Shown here: positions 1 through 5,819 of the stretch, in pieces
How positions within the stretch are numbered: the first letter of the stretch is position 1
Layout: every line of letters starts with the position of its first letter
Assembly (NCBI GenBank): GCA_036562635.1
Contig: DATCJU010000021.1
Coordinates: 1 to 7,203, forward strand
DNA: 7,203 nucleotides
Origin: DATCJU01 sp036562635
GTDB taxonomy: Bacteria > Actinomycetota > Actinomycetes > Mycobacteriales > Pseudonocardiaceae
Direction: 5' to 3'
The notes under the pieces: model-generated
The model's database searches: none
What the model was told of the DNA's origin: nothing
What the model saw: the letters and a program-made list of their open reading frames with translations, nothing else
Program-made: the position numbers and the translations under genes

Positions 1-1459
1 CGGCCGCGGCGGCCAGCAGCGGGTGCGCGGTGGCCAGCGGCTCACACGGCGGGGTGATCGTGTCGTAGGCGGCCCAGGCCGTGCTCACCATGCCGAGTGC
101 GCCCTCGGCGCGGGCCCGCCGCGCCCACAGCGTCAGGTTGGCCAGCCGCCGCCCCCACCGGGGGAAGCACTCGTTCTCCCCGTCGGCGCCGCGGGCCGCG
201 GCCGCGCCGATCACCTGCCGGCCCAGCGCGGTCAGGGCGCGCAGCCAGGGCAGGGGACGACCGTGCTCCTCCCCCGCGGGGTACTTCACCGCACGCAGCA
301 GGCGCTGTTCGGCCTCGGGCAGCGTCTCCAGCTCCACGAACTCGCCCTCGGCGGGGAAGCCGGGCAGCGCGTCGGGGCGGTTGCGCAACGCGGCCGGTGC
401 CACGATGCGGGGCGGGCCGCTCCAGCGCACGAAGCCGCTGCGTCCGGTGTGCTCCTGGTACTCCCAGGACATCACGACCGTCTCCGCGGGCAGCCGCTCC
501 ACCAGCGCCGGGTCCCGTTCGGCGTGCAGCACGTCGTCCCAGATGACGGGGCGGCGGCGGGCCTGCACCACCAGCTCGGCGGCCCGCGCCACGTACTGGG
601 CGTACAGGTCGGCCTTGCCGTGCTCGGCGGCGTGGGCGCGACAGCGCACGCAGGTGCCCAGCGACCACGGCTCGTCCCCGCCGATGTGCACCATGCGGGC
701 GTCCGGGTGGGCGGACAGCACCTCGCCCAGCGCGGAGGCGAAGAACTCCAGCGACTCCGGGCGCAGCGGGCACAGCTGTTGGTAGCGCTCGTCCTCGGCC
801 AGGTGCCGGTAGGCGGGCAGGCGCAGCGCGTACTCCAGGTGCCCCAGGCACTGCACCAGCGGGATCACCTCGACCCCGCGTTCGGCGGCCGCCTCCAGGA
901 ACGCGTCCAGCTCGTCGCGGGTCAGCGCGTCCGGCGCGGCCAGGCCCAGCTGCTCGGAGTAGGGGAACTTGTCGTCGTACTCCACCAGCAGGGTGTTGAT
1001 CTTCCGGTCGGCGAGCTGGTGGAGCAGCCGGTGCAGGTAGTCGACGCGCAGTGCCGGGCCCTTCAGGTCCAGGTGGACCCCGCGCAGTTCCAGGTCGGGG
1101 AAGTCGACCACCCGGCCGCATCCGGTGCCCAGGGCGAGCAGCGTGCTGGTGGCGTGGTCCAGCCCGCGGACGCTCCGGGCCACCAGTTCGATCCGATCCG
1201 GCCGCACGGTGACGGAGTAGGCGTCCGGACGGGCCGGTGGCAGTGGAGCGGTGACGGTCGGGCGGTCCAGCCCCACCACGATCCGGAAGTCCTTCGGGTC
1301 GTGTCCGGTCAGCGGGGCCAGAGGCAGTCTGGTGTGGGCGGCGATCCGCTCCGCCGCGTACCGCGCGGCCAGCGGGAAACGTACCGCCGCACCCTTGGGC
1401 GCCTCGAACCGCCCGGACTGCGGGTACACGGCCTTGGGCCTGGGCAGGGGTCCACCCAT
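1..1459 (-). CDS. Family 20 glycoside hydrolase, hexosaminidase D-like (3' end beyond window)
   Basis: Probable cytoplasmic exo-beta-N-acetylhexosaminidase, releasing a terminal N-acetylhexosamine from an imported glycoside. 486 codons are visible and the frame is still open at position 1, so the C-terminus is missing. Residues about 25-112 resemble the GH20b N-terminal domain; a TIM barrel starts near residue 124 (LRGVHLD). The catalytic signature HIGGDE lies at residues 258-263, with the D262-E263 pair expected of GH20 (Glu as acid/base, Asp assisting the substrate acetamido group). EYDDKFPY (160-167), EVIPLVQCLGH (197-207) and the late TAWAAYDT segment resemble animal HEXD more than the secreted bacterial enzymes. 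A CxxC (C270, C273) follows the catalytic motif. The N-terminus (MGGPLPRPKAVYP) has no signal peptide. The ATG at 1459 is chosen because AGGAGG lies 8 bases upstream. It is the last visible gene of the transporter operon. The GH20 family is fairly certain; the exact substrate is not. Confidence 0.86.
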   Translation of the reverse strand, partial: MGGPLPRPKAVYPQSGRFEAPKGAAVRFPLAARYAAERIAAHTRLPLAPLTGHDPKDFRIVVGLDRPTVTAPLPPARPDAYSVTVRPDRIELVARSVRGLDHATSTLLALGTGCGRVVDFPDLELRGVHLDLKGPALRVDYLHRLLHQLADRKINTLLVEYDDKFPYSEQLGLAAPDALTRDELDAFLEAAAERGVEVIPLVQCLGHLEYALRLPAYRHLAEDERYQQLCPLRPESLEFFASALGEVLSAHPDARMVHIGGDEPWSLGTCVRCRAHAAEHGKADLYAQYVARAAELVVQARRRPVIWDDVLHAERDPALVERLPAETVVMSWEYQEHTGRSGFVRWSGPPRIVAPAALRNRPDALPGFPAEGEFVELETLPEAEQRLLRAVKYPAGEEHGRPLPWLRALTALGRQVIGAAAARGADGENECFPRWGRRLANLTLWARRARAEGALGMVSTAWAAYDTITPPCEPLATAHPLLAAAA

Positions 1460-1467
1460 GACCGGTT

Positions 1468-1473
1468 CCTCCT
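1468..1473 (-). promoter_or_regulatory. Strong ribosome binding site of the GH20 gene
   Basis: AGGAGG on the minus strand, 8 bases before the ATG at 1459 and inside the 17-base gap after the preceding stop codon (1477-1479). It fixes the hydrolase start. It is the only strong site among the internal genes of the operon, the others relying on overlapping stop/start codons. Confidence 0.8.
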
Positions 1474-1476
1474 GAG

Positions 1477-2871
1477 TCACAGCACTCCCTTTCCCGGTAG
1501 TTCGCCGAGTTCGATCTCCCCCTCGCGGACCACCAGTCGTCCGGCCGGCCCGGTGTTGCCCGCCGGCGCGTACTGTCGGCTGTTGCACTCGAAGGCGGGC
1601 ACGCTGCAGTCCAACCAGGACGCCAGCGCGGCCGAGTGCAGCAGGGCGTGCCCCACGCTGGTGAGGTCCTGCACGGCGGTGAACCGGCCGTGCCGCCGCG
1701 CCCAGCAGTAGGCCAGCAGTGCCTGGGTGTGGCCCCGGGCGGCCTTGACCGCCACCCCGCTCCATCCGGCCGCGGCCAGGTCGTCCAGTTCAGCCGCCCA
1801 CACCAGGCTCTCGTCCGCGAGCACCGGGAGATCATCGGTCACCTCGGCGAGCGCCGCGGTCCGTGCTCGGGTGCTCCGGGGGAAGGGTTGCTCGGCGTAC
1901 ACCACGGCGTCCCGGGCCGCCGGGGCGTGTCGGGTGAGCCGGTGCAGCACGGCGTGCAGCTCGCCCGGCTCCGAATAGGCCTCGTTGGGGTCCAGGGACA
2001 GGCGGAGCCGCCGCGGGTCGACGCCCCGCTCGGCCAGGGCGGCGGTGGCGACCCGGTGCACGTCGCGTATCCGCCGCGCGTCGGCCTCCGGGTCCCGCCC
2101 GGCGAGTTTGAGCTTGAGCCACCGCACGCCGTCCCGCGCGATCCACTCCGTCAGCGGCATCCGCCCGTCCGTGGCCTCCTCGGGGCCGAGCGGGTCGTCC
2201 ACCCCCACCACGTGCTGCACCGACAGCCGGGGGCGGGGTGTGGTGCGCAGGAAGTCCGCCGGGTGGTACCCGGCGAAGGCCGGACCCAGGTAGGTGGCCA
2301 GGTCGGCGCCCAGGTACTCGGCGGTGTAGCGCGGGTACGCCGACCCGCCCGCGGCGCGGCCCCAGGCGTCGTGCAGTGCGGTGTCGAACGGTCCCGCGCA
2401 GATCGGTCCGGCGAGCCGGGGCACCGGGTGCGTCAGGCCGCGCTCCCGCCGGATCCGCCCCAGTTCCCGTTCCGCGGCCACGGCCAGCCAGGTGCCCAGG
2501 CGCAGCGGGTCGGCCGGCTCGTCCACGGCGAGCAGGGCCGTCCGCAGGCCGTCGACCACGTCGCGCAGCACCGCGTCCCGCGCCGCGGGTGTGTCCTGCC
2601 CGGGGTCGGACGGGGCGTGACCCCAGATCCACGGATGGGACAGCAGCACCGAGCCGCACCCGGTGGCGACATCACCCCTCCGGTTGCACACGTCGACCTC
2701 GACCACCACCTCGGTGAGCTCGGTGATCGGCCCGGAGCTGAGCACCAGCGGGGTGCTGAACGGGACGTGCCGGAAACGCAGCCGGACGTCGAGCACCCGC
2801 ACGTCCGCCCAGCGCGCGGCACCGTCGCGGTCCGGTGGTGCGCCCGGATCGTCTTGCCAGGAGACCGTCAT
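1477..2871 (-). CDS. Enolase-superfamily enzyme, muconate-lactonizing (MLE)-type active site, unknown substrate
   Basis: 464-residue member of the mandelate racemase/muconate lactonizing branch of the enolase superfamily, which abstracts the proton alpha to a carboxylate with Mg2+ help. The MLE-subgroup residues are all visible: K253-x-K255 (WLKLKLAG), metal ligands D294 (LDPNEAY, with N296), E327 (YAEQP) and D353 (ADES), and K376 (VAVKAARG) on the opposite barrel face. The late segment AFECNSRQY (426-434) closes the barrel. It is about 100 residues longer than a typical MLE enzyme, the excess lying in the N-terminal half (about 75-220) with a SHPWIWG motif at 78-84. From memory it resembles uncharacterized 'mandelate racemase' proteins of planctomycetes. 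The frame is open upstream to 3636, but the ATG at 2871 is chosen because it overlaps the preceding TGA as ATGA and everything upstream is the oxidoreductase gene read out of frame. The reaction (epimerase, dehydratase or cycloisomerase) cannot be told from sequence. Confidence 0.85.
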   Translation of the reverse strand: MTVSWQDDPGAPPDRDGAARWADVRVLDVRLRFRHVPFSTPLVLSSGPITELTEVVVEVDVCNRRGDVATGCGSVLLSHPWIWGHAPSDPGQDTPAARDAVLRDVVDGLRTALLAVDEPADPLRLGTWLAVAAERELGRIRRERGLTHPVPRLAGPICAGPFDTALHDAWGRAAGGSAYPRYTAEYLGADLATYLGPAFAGYHPADFLRTTPRPRLSVQHVVGVDDPLGPEEATDGRMPLTEWIARDGVRWLKLKLAGRDPEADARRIRDVHRVATAALAERGVDPRRLRLSLDPNEAYSEPGELHAVLHRLTRHAPAARDAVVYAEQPFPRSTRARTAALAEVTDDLPVLADESLVWAAELDDLAAAGWSGVAVKAARGHTQALLAYCWARRHGRFTAVQDLTSVGHALLHSAALASWLDCSVPAFECNSRQYAPAGNTGPAGRLVVREGEIELGELPGKGVL

Positions 2872-3806
2872 CGGGTCTGCCCCCGCCGGCTCTCCCGGTA
2901 GCGCCGGGCGAACGCCGCCCCGTCGTGGTGCACCCGGCCCAGGGCCGGGTCGTCCAGGTCCACCCAGCGGCCACCGTCCTCCTCGGACACCAGGGCGGCC
3001 AGTGCCGCCAGTTCCGGCTCCACGAGCTGGGGCAGCGGCAGTGGCGGTGGCACCTCGTGGGGGTTCCCCGCCGCCAGGTAGGGCAACACGGTGCGCAGGA
3101 ACTGCGCGTACAGCCCGTCCGGATCCACGGTGAGGTGCTCGACCCCGTGGGCGGTGAGCACGGTGGCGTGGAAGGGGTGCCGGGCCGCGGTGGGACCGAC
3201 GCTGACCATGCCGGTGCGGCCGTCGGCCCAGCGCAGTTCCACCCGCCGCTGTCCGTGCCCGCCGAGCCAGCGGACCGCGGTCACCCCGGGCCCGAACAGG
3301 CCGTGCAGCAGCGAGTAGGCGTGGATGCCGTAGTCGAACTCCTCGCCGCTGCAACCGACCAGGGCGAACTCGGCGGGGTCCTGGGCGTGGGCCCGGCGCC
3401 ACCGCGTCACCTCGGTGCACCACCGCAGCGAGGAACCCCCGGTGATCTGCGCCCCCTGCTCGGCCCAGGTAAGCAGGGTGCGCAGATCGTCGACCCGGCC
3501 GGCGAACGGTTTGTCCACCAGGACCGGGACGCCTGCCTCGACGAACGGGCGGACCCGTGGCACGTGCGTGTCCCAGTCGCAGCCGTGCACGAAGGCGATG
3601 TCCACCTCGCCGACCATGTCCTCCGGGGTGGCGCACACCAGGGGTATGCCGTGCTCGGCGGCGAAGCGCTCGGCGTACCCGGGGTCGTGCACCGCGCCGC
3701 CGTCGCAGACCGCGACCACCTCGTGGCCCAGCTCGCGCACGATCGGCAGGAACGCCGCCGGGTGCGAGGTGTCCAGGTCGACCAGTCCGACCCGCCGGCC
3801 GCCCAT
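2868..3806 (-). CDS. Gfo/Idh/MocA-family oxidoreductase with atypical nucleotide-binding loop
   Basis: 312-residue soluble protein of the Gfo/Idh/MocA family, NAD(P)-dependent enzymes that oxidize or reduce sugars, inositols and their derivatives. Residues 1-120 form the Rossmann part: the first strand and loop read VGLVDLDTSHP (6-16) rather than the usual GxGxxG, then VVAVCD (30-35), HGCDWDTHVP (74-83) and VDKP (97-100), where K99 matches the family's catalytic E-K-P lysine. The substrate-side motif FDYGIHAYSLL (157-167) supplies Y159 and H162 where the family has its active-site D/H region. At 312 residues it is slightly shorter than most members (330-400). The ATG at 3806 overlaps the previous gene's TGA by one base (TGATG), with GAAGGG a few bases upstream; its own TGA overlaps the next ATG. 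The 'LDTSHP' loop recalls a divergent subgroup known mostly from genome surveys, so the cofactor and even activity are uncertain. Confidence 0.85.
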   Translation of the reverse strand: MGGRRVGLVDLDTSHPAAFLPIVRELGHEVVAVCDGGAVHDPGYAERFAAEHGIPLVCATPEDMVGEVDIAFVHGCDWDTHVPRVRPFVEAGVPVLVDKPFAGRVDDLRTLLTWAEQGAQITGGSSLRWCTEVTRWRRAHAQDPAEFALVGCSGEEFDYGIHAYSLLHGLFGPGVTAVRWLGGHGQRRVELRWADGRTGMVSVGPTAARHPFHATVLTAHGVEHLTVDPDGLYAQFLRTVLPYLAAGNPHEVPPPLPLPQLVEPELAALAALVSEEDGGRWVDLDDPALGRVHHDGAAFARRYRESRRGQTR

Positions 3807-4624
3807 CAGCCCTTCACCGACCCCGTCATGCCCTCGATGAAGTGCCGCTGCATGGCGACGAAGAAGACGACGACCGGGATGGTGGCCATCACCGTACCCG
3901 CGGCCATGGTCCGCAGGTCGTCCCCGAACGTACCGGCCAGGTAGGCCAGGCCGAGCGCGAGCGGGTACTTCTCCTCGCTGCTGAGCACCACCAGGGGCCA
4001 GATGAAGTTGTTCCACACGTTGATGAAGCCGATGATCGCCAGGGTGGCCAGGGTGGGCCGTACCTGCGGCAGGGCGATGCGCCAGAAGGTCTGCCAGGGG
4101 CCGCACCCGTCCATCCGGGCCGCCTCGAACAGTTCGTTGGGCAGCTGCTCGAACGCCTGGCGCAGCAGGAACACCCCGAACGCCGAGAGCAGACCGGGCA
4201 GCACCACACCGGCGAAGGTGTCGACCAGCCCCAGCTCCGACAGCACCAGGAACCGCGGGACCAGCATGACCTCGCCCGGCAGGAACATGGTGGACAGGAT
4301 CAGGAAGAACACCACCTGCCGGCCCCGGAAGCGCATGCGGGCCAGCGGGTAGGCGGCCAGCGCGGACACCACCAGGTAGGCCGGGACGGTGAGGAGCTCC
4401 AGCAGGATCGAGTTCCACAGGTACTGCGGGAAGGAGATGGTGGTCCAGGCCTCGACGAAGAAGTCGAGCACCGGCGGCCGCGGGATCAGGTCGGGCGGGA
4501 ACGAGTGCAGCGGCTGGGTGGGGGGCTTGAGCGCGGACGTCACGAGCATGACGAACGGCAGCACGAAGCCCACCGCGATCAGCGACAGCAGACCGTAGAA
4601 GAAGGTCTTCTTCAGCAGGGTCAT
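3806..4624 (-). CDS. Carbohydrate ABC transporter permease (MalG-type)
   Basis: 272-residue integral membrane subunit of a family 1 carbohydrate-uptake (CUT1) importer, pairing with the permease encoded just upstream. Six hydrophobic segments are visible at about residues 8-30, 70-93, 104-125, 136-155, 192-212 and 243-259. The cytoplasmic EAA loop that docks the ATPase begins at E167 (EAARMDG) and runs to the conserved proline of IALPQVRP (P186). The ending HFIEGMTGSVKG is typical of MalG-type subunits, as is the short N-terminus. The ATG at 4624 overlaps the upstream permease's TGA as ATGA, which suggests translational coupling and equal amounts of both subunits. The transported sugar cannot be read from the sequence. 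Confidence 0.93.
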   Translation of the reverse strand: MTLLKKTFFYGLLSLIAVGFVLPFVMLVTSALKPPTQPLHSFPPDLIPRPPVLDFFVEAWTTISFPQYLWNSILLELLTVPAYLVVSALAAYPLARMRFRGRQVVFFLILSTMFLPGEVMLVPRFLVLSELGLVDTFAGVVLPGLLSAFGVFLLRQAFEQLPNELFEAARMDGCGPWQTFWRIALPQVRPTLATLAIIGFINVWNNFIWPLVVLSSEEKYPLALGLAYLAGTFGDDLRTMAAGTVMATIPVVVFFVAMQRHFIEGMTGSVKG

Positions 4625-5574
4625 GCTCCGGGCACCGTCCTTCCACGGGTGAGCCGGTAGCTGAGCAGGGAGAAGACGACCAGGATCGCCCAGAGCACGA
4701 TGCCCATGGCGTTGGCGTAGCTGGTCTCGCCGTTGCGGAACGCCTGCTCGTACAGGTAGTAGCCCAGCGTCATGGTGCCGTCCTGCGGCCCGCCCTGGGT
4801 CATGACGAACACCGAGGTGAAGACCTGCATGGAGTCCAGGGCGGCGAGCACCACGACCACCGCGATGTAGGGCCGCACCCCGGGGATGGTGATGTGGCGC
4901 AGGCGCTGCCAGGCGTTGGCCCCGTCGACGTGCGCCGCCTCGTACAGGTCCCGCGGGATGGACTGCAGGCCGGCCAGGTAGATCATCATGTAGAAGCCGA
5001 GGGACTTCCAGCACTCCACCAGCACCAGTGACGGCAGCGCCCAGCCCGGGTCGAGCAGGTACTGCACGGGCTCGTCGAGCAGGCCCAGGGTGGTGAGGAT
5101 CCAGTTGAGCACGCCCCGCTGGTGGAACACGTAGTTCCAGGCGATGGCCACGACCACCATCGAGGTGACGACCGGCAGGTAGTAGAGCAGCCGGAACACC
5201 TTGATCCCGCGCAGGGGCAGGTTGACCAGCACCGCGAGCAGCAGCGGGACGATCACCAGGATCGGCATCATCAGGACCAGGAACAGGCCCGAGTTGATCA
5301 GGGCCTTCCAGAAGCGTGGGTCCTCGACCAGTCGCTGGAAGTTGCCCAGCCCGATCCACTCCGGGGGCGGCCCGGCGGCGTCGTACTTGTAGAAGGCCAG
5401 CTGCACGGCGGTGAACGCGGGCCAGAGGAAGAAGAGCCCGAAGAGCACCAGTGCCGGCGTCAGGAACAGCAGGGGAACCACGAACGATCGCCGCGGGCCA
5501 CGCCGCGACCCGCCGGAGCGGGCAAGGGCGACGGGTGGCGCCGGAGCCTGCTCAGGCAGGGCGGTCGTAGCCAT
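4621..5574 (-). CDS. Carbohydrate ABC transporter permease (MalF/UgpA-type)
   Basis: 317-residue membrane subunit, first gene of the leftward operon and partner of the MalG-type permease. A Pro/Ala/Arg-rich cytoplasmic leader (about 1-30) precedes six hydrophobic segments at about 31-51, 96-118, 130-149, 180-203, 234-255 and 288-306. WIGLGNFQRL (73-82) is the usual extracytoplasmic motif after the first segment. The ATPase-docking EAA loop starts at E212 (EAAHVDGANAW) and ends at P231 (ITIPGVRP). VFVMTQGGP (255-263) is characteristic of MalF/UgpA-like CUT1 permeases. The ATG at 5574 is used with AGGAAGG nine bases upstream; an earlier out-of-frame ATG four bases away opens only an 8-codon ORF. 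No ATP-binding subunit gene lies in the window, so energy probably comes from a shared MsiK-like ATPase. Expression is probably driven by the minus-strand promoter near 5705-5733. Confidence 0.93.
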   Translation of the reverse strand: MATTALPEQAPAPPVALARSGGSRRGPRRSFVVPLLFLTPALVLFGLFFLWPAFTAVQLAFYKYDAAGPPPEWIGLGNFQRLVEDPRFWKALINSGLFLVLMMPILVIVPLLLAVLVNLPLRGIKVFRLLYYLPVVTSMVVVAIAWNYVFHQRGVLNWILTTLGLLDEPVQYLLDPGWALPSLVLVECWKSLGFYMMIYLAGLQSIPRDLYEAAHVDGANAWQRLRHITIPGVRPYIAVVVVLAALDSMQVFTSVFVMTQGGPQDGTMTLGYYLYEQAFRNGETSYANAMGIVLWAILVVFSLLSYRLTRGRTVPGA

Positions 5575-5578
5575 GCAT
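5552..5578 (-). other. 8-codon upstream ORF overlapping the permease start
   Basis: The ATG at 5578 lies four bases before the permease ATG (the sequence reads ATGCATGG). It opens a +1-shifted frame encoding MHGYDRPA that stops at 5552-5554, inside the permease gene. Its spacing from AGGAAGG is 5 bases, against 9 for the permease start. It may compete for initiation or be incidental; no peptide function is claimed. Confidence 0.35.
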
Positions 5579-5583
5579 CACAC

Positions 5584-5590
5584 CCTTCCT
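5584..5590 (-). promoter_or_regulatory. Ribosome binding site of the first permease
   Basis: AGGAAGG on the minus strand, nine bases before the permease ATG at 5574 and five before the alternative out-of-frame ATG at 5578. It is purine-rich and fits the 16S anti-SD partly (AGGA, AAGG). Confidence 0.6.
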
Positions 5591-5632
5591 CTCGCCGGGC
5601 CGGGGCCGGGTTCCGCCTCGCGGTACGCCCTC

Positions 5633-5660
5633 TTGACAGCGGCCAATCGACGAATAACCT
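5633..5660 (+). promoter_or_regulatory. Candidate housekeeping promoter for the binding-protein gene
   Basis: A perfect -35 TTGACA (5633-5638), a 16-base spacer and -10 TAACCT (5655-5660, matching the important T, A and final T of TATAAT). It lies in the only clearly A/T-enriched stretch of the region. The transcript would start near 5667 and have a leader of about 150 bases before the GTG at 5820. Judged by consensus only. Confidence 0.5.
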
Positions 5661-5673
5661 TTGTCCGCAACCA

Positions 5674-5695
5674 CCTTTTAGGACCGCCGAAAAGG
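5674..5695. repeat. Short inverted repeat between the two promoters
   Basis: CCTTTT (5674-5679) and AAAAGG (5690-5695) form a 6-base inverted repeat around a 10-base centre. It lies between the predicted starts of the two divergent transcripts (about 5667 and 5698), so it could be an operator or a hairpin at the 5' end of the permease mRNA. The arms are short, so chance is possible. Confidence 0.35.
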
Positions 5696-5704
5696 CTTGC
5701 GAGG

Positions 5705-5733
5705 AAGGTAACTCCCCCATCAGGGTGTGTCAA
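5705..5733 (-). promoter_or_regulatory. Candidate promoter for the permease-enzyme operon
   Basis: On the minus strand, a perfect -35 TTGACA (5733-5728), a 17-base spacer and -10 TACCTT (5710-5705). Start would be near 5698, giving a leader of about 124 bases before the permease ATG. It faces the plus-strand promoter, so the two transcripts would overlap by about 30 bases at their 5' ends. Confidence 0.5.
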
Positions 5734-5760
5734 GGGACACGTTCCACCCCGGACACTCCC
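5723..5760. promoter_or_regulatory. Candidate operator: GTGTC/GACAC inverted repeats over the operon -35
   Basis: GTGTC (5727-5731) and GACAC (5736-5740) make an inverted repeat with a 4-base centre that covers the minus-strand -35 hexamer. A second GACAC copy at 5752-5756 extends this: GGGTGTGTC (5723-5731) pairs with GACACTCCC (5752-5760) at 8 of 9 positions. Such arrangements suit a dimeric repressor, but no regulator gene is present and no known operator consensus is recognised. Confidence 0.35.
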
Positions 5761-5773
5761 TCCCCCCACCTGC

Positions 5774-5799
5774 TGATCCGGGCAGCGTGGCCCGGGTCA
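5774..5799 (+). promoter_or_regulatory. Strong leader hairpin upstream of the binding-protein gene
   Basis: TGATCCGGGC (5774-5783) and GCCCGGGTCA (5790-5799) form a 10-pair stem (nine Watson-Crick pairs and one G-U) with a 6-base loop AGCGTG. It ends 9 bases before the GGAGG ribosome site at 5809. There is no T-run after it, so it is not a classical terminator. It may stabilise the mRNA, tune translation, or act in DNA as a palindromic operator. Confidence 0.5.
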
Positions 5800-5808
5800 C
5801 CAACCTCT

Positions 5809-5813
5809 GGAGG
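5809..5813 (+). promoter_or_regulatory. Ribosome binding site fixing the GTG start of the binding protein
   Basis: GGAGG, six bases before the GTG at 5820. The rival ATG at 5847 has only a weak AGG before it, and upstream in-frame starts (for example GTG 5727) have no comparable site and would place a Pro-rich stretch ahead of the signal peptide. Confidence 0.75.
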
Positions 5814-5819
5814 CGCGCC

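Noticed and set aside
42..1835. A 597-residue minus-strand frame across the GH20 gene
   Set aside because: It is a different frame from the GH20 protein with its HIGGDE motif, and its translation is Arg/Gly/Ala-rich without recognisable domains.
1477..3636. A 719-residue minus-strand frame suggesting a fused protein ahead of the enolase-superfamily enzyme
   Set aside because: The part upstream of 2871 is an Arg/Gly/Pro/Ala-rich out-of-frame reading of the oxidoreductase gene; the ATG at 2871 with its ATGA overlap is the natural start.
2868..4646. Long open frames extending the oxidoreductase (to 4646) and the second permease (to 5359) upstream
   Set aside because: The extensions are high-GC shadows of the permease genes, with no family resemblance; overlapping stop/start codons at 3806 and 4621-4624 mark the real starts.
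23..4660. Several long plus-strand frames, for example 23-1711, 1636-2901, 2835-3944 and 3557-4660
   Set aside because: They lie opposite genes with clear conserved motifs, have low-complexity Arg/Pro/Gly/Gln-rich translations and lack convincing ribosome sites; they are antisense shadows caused by high G+C.
5595..5610. CCGGGCCGGGGCCGGG tract as a possible structured element in the permease leader
   Set aside because: Only short 4-base self-pairing is possible and such runs are common in DNA of this composition.
5727..5819. Longer N-terminus for the binding protein from GTG 5727
   Set aside because: It would place 31 Pro- and Arg-containing residues before the lipoprotein signal and run through the leader hairpin; GGAGG six bases before GTG 5820 is a better start.
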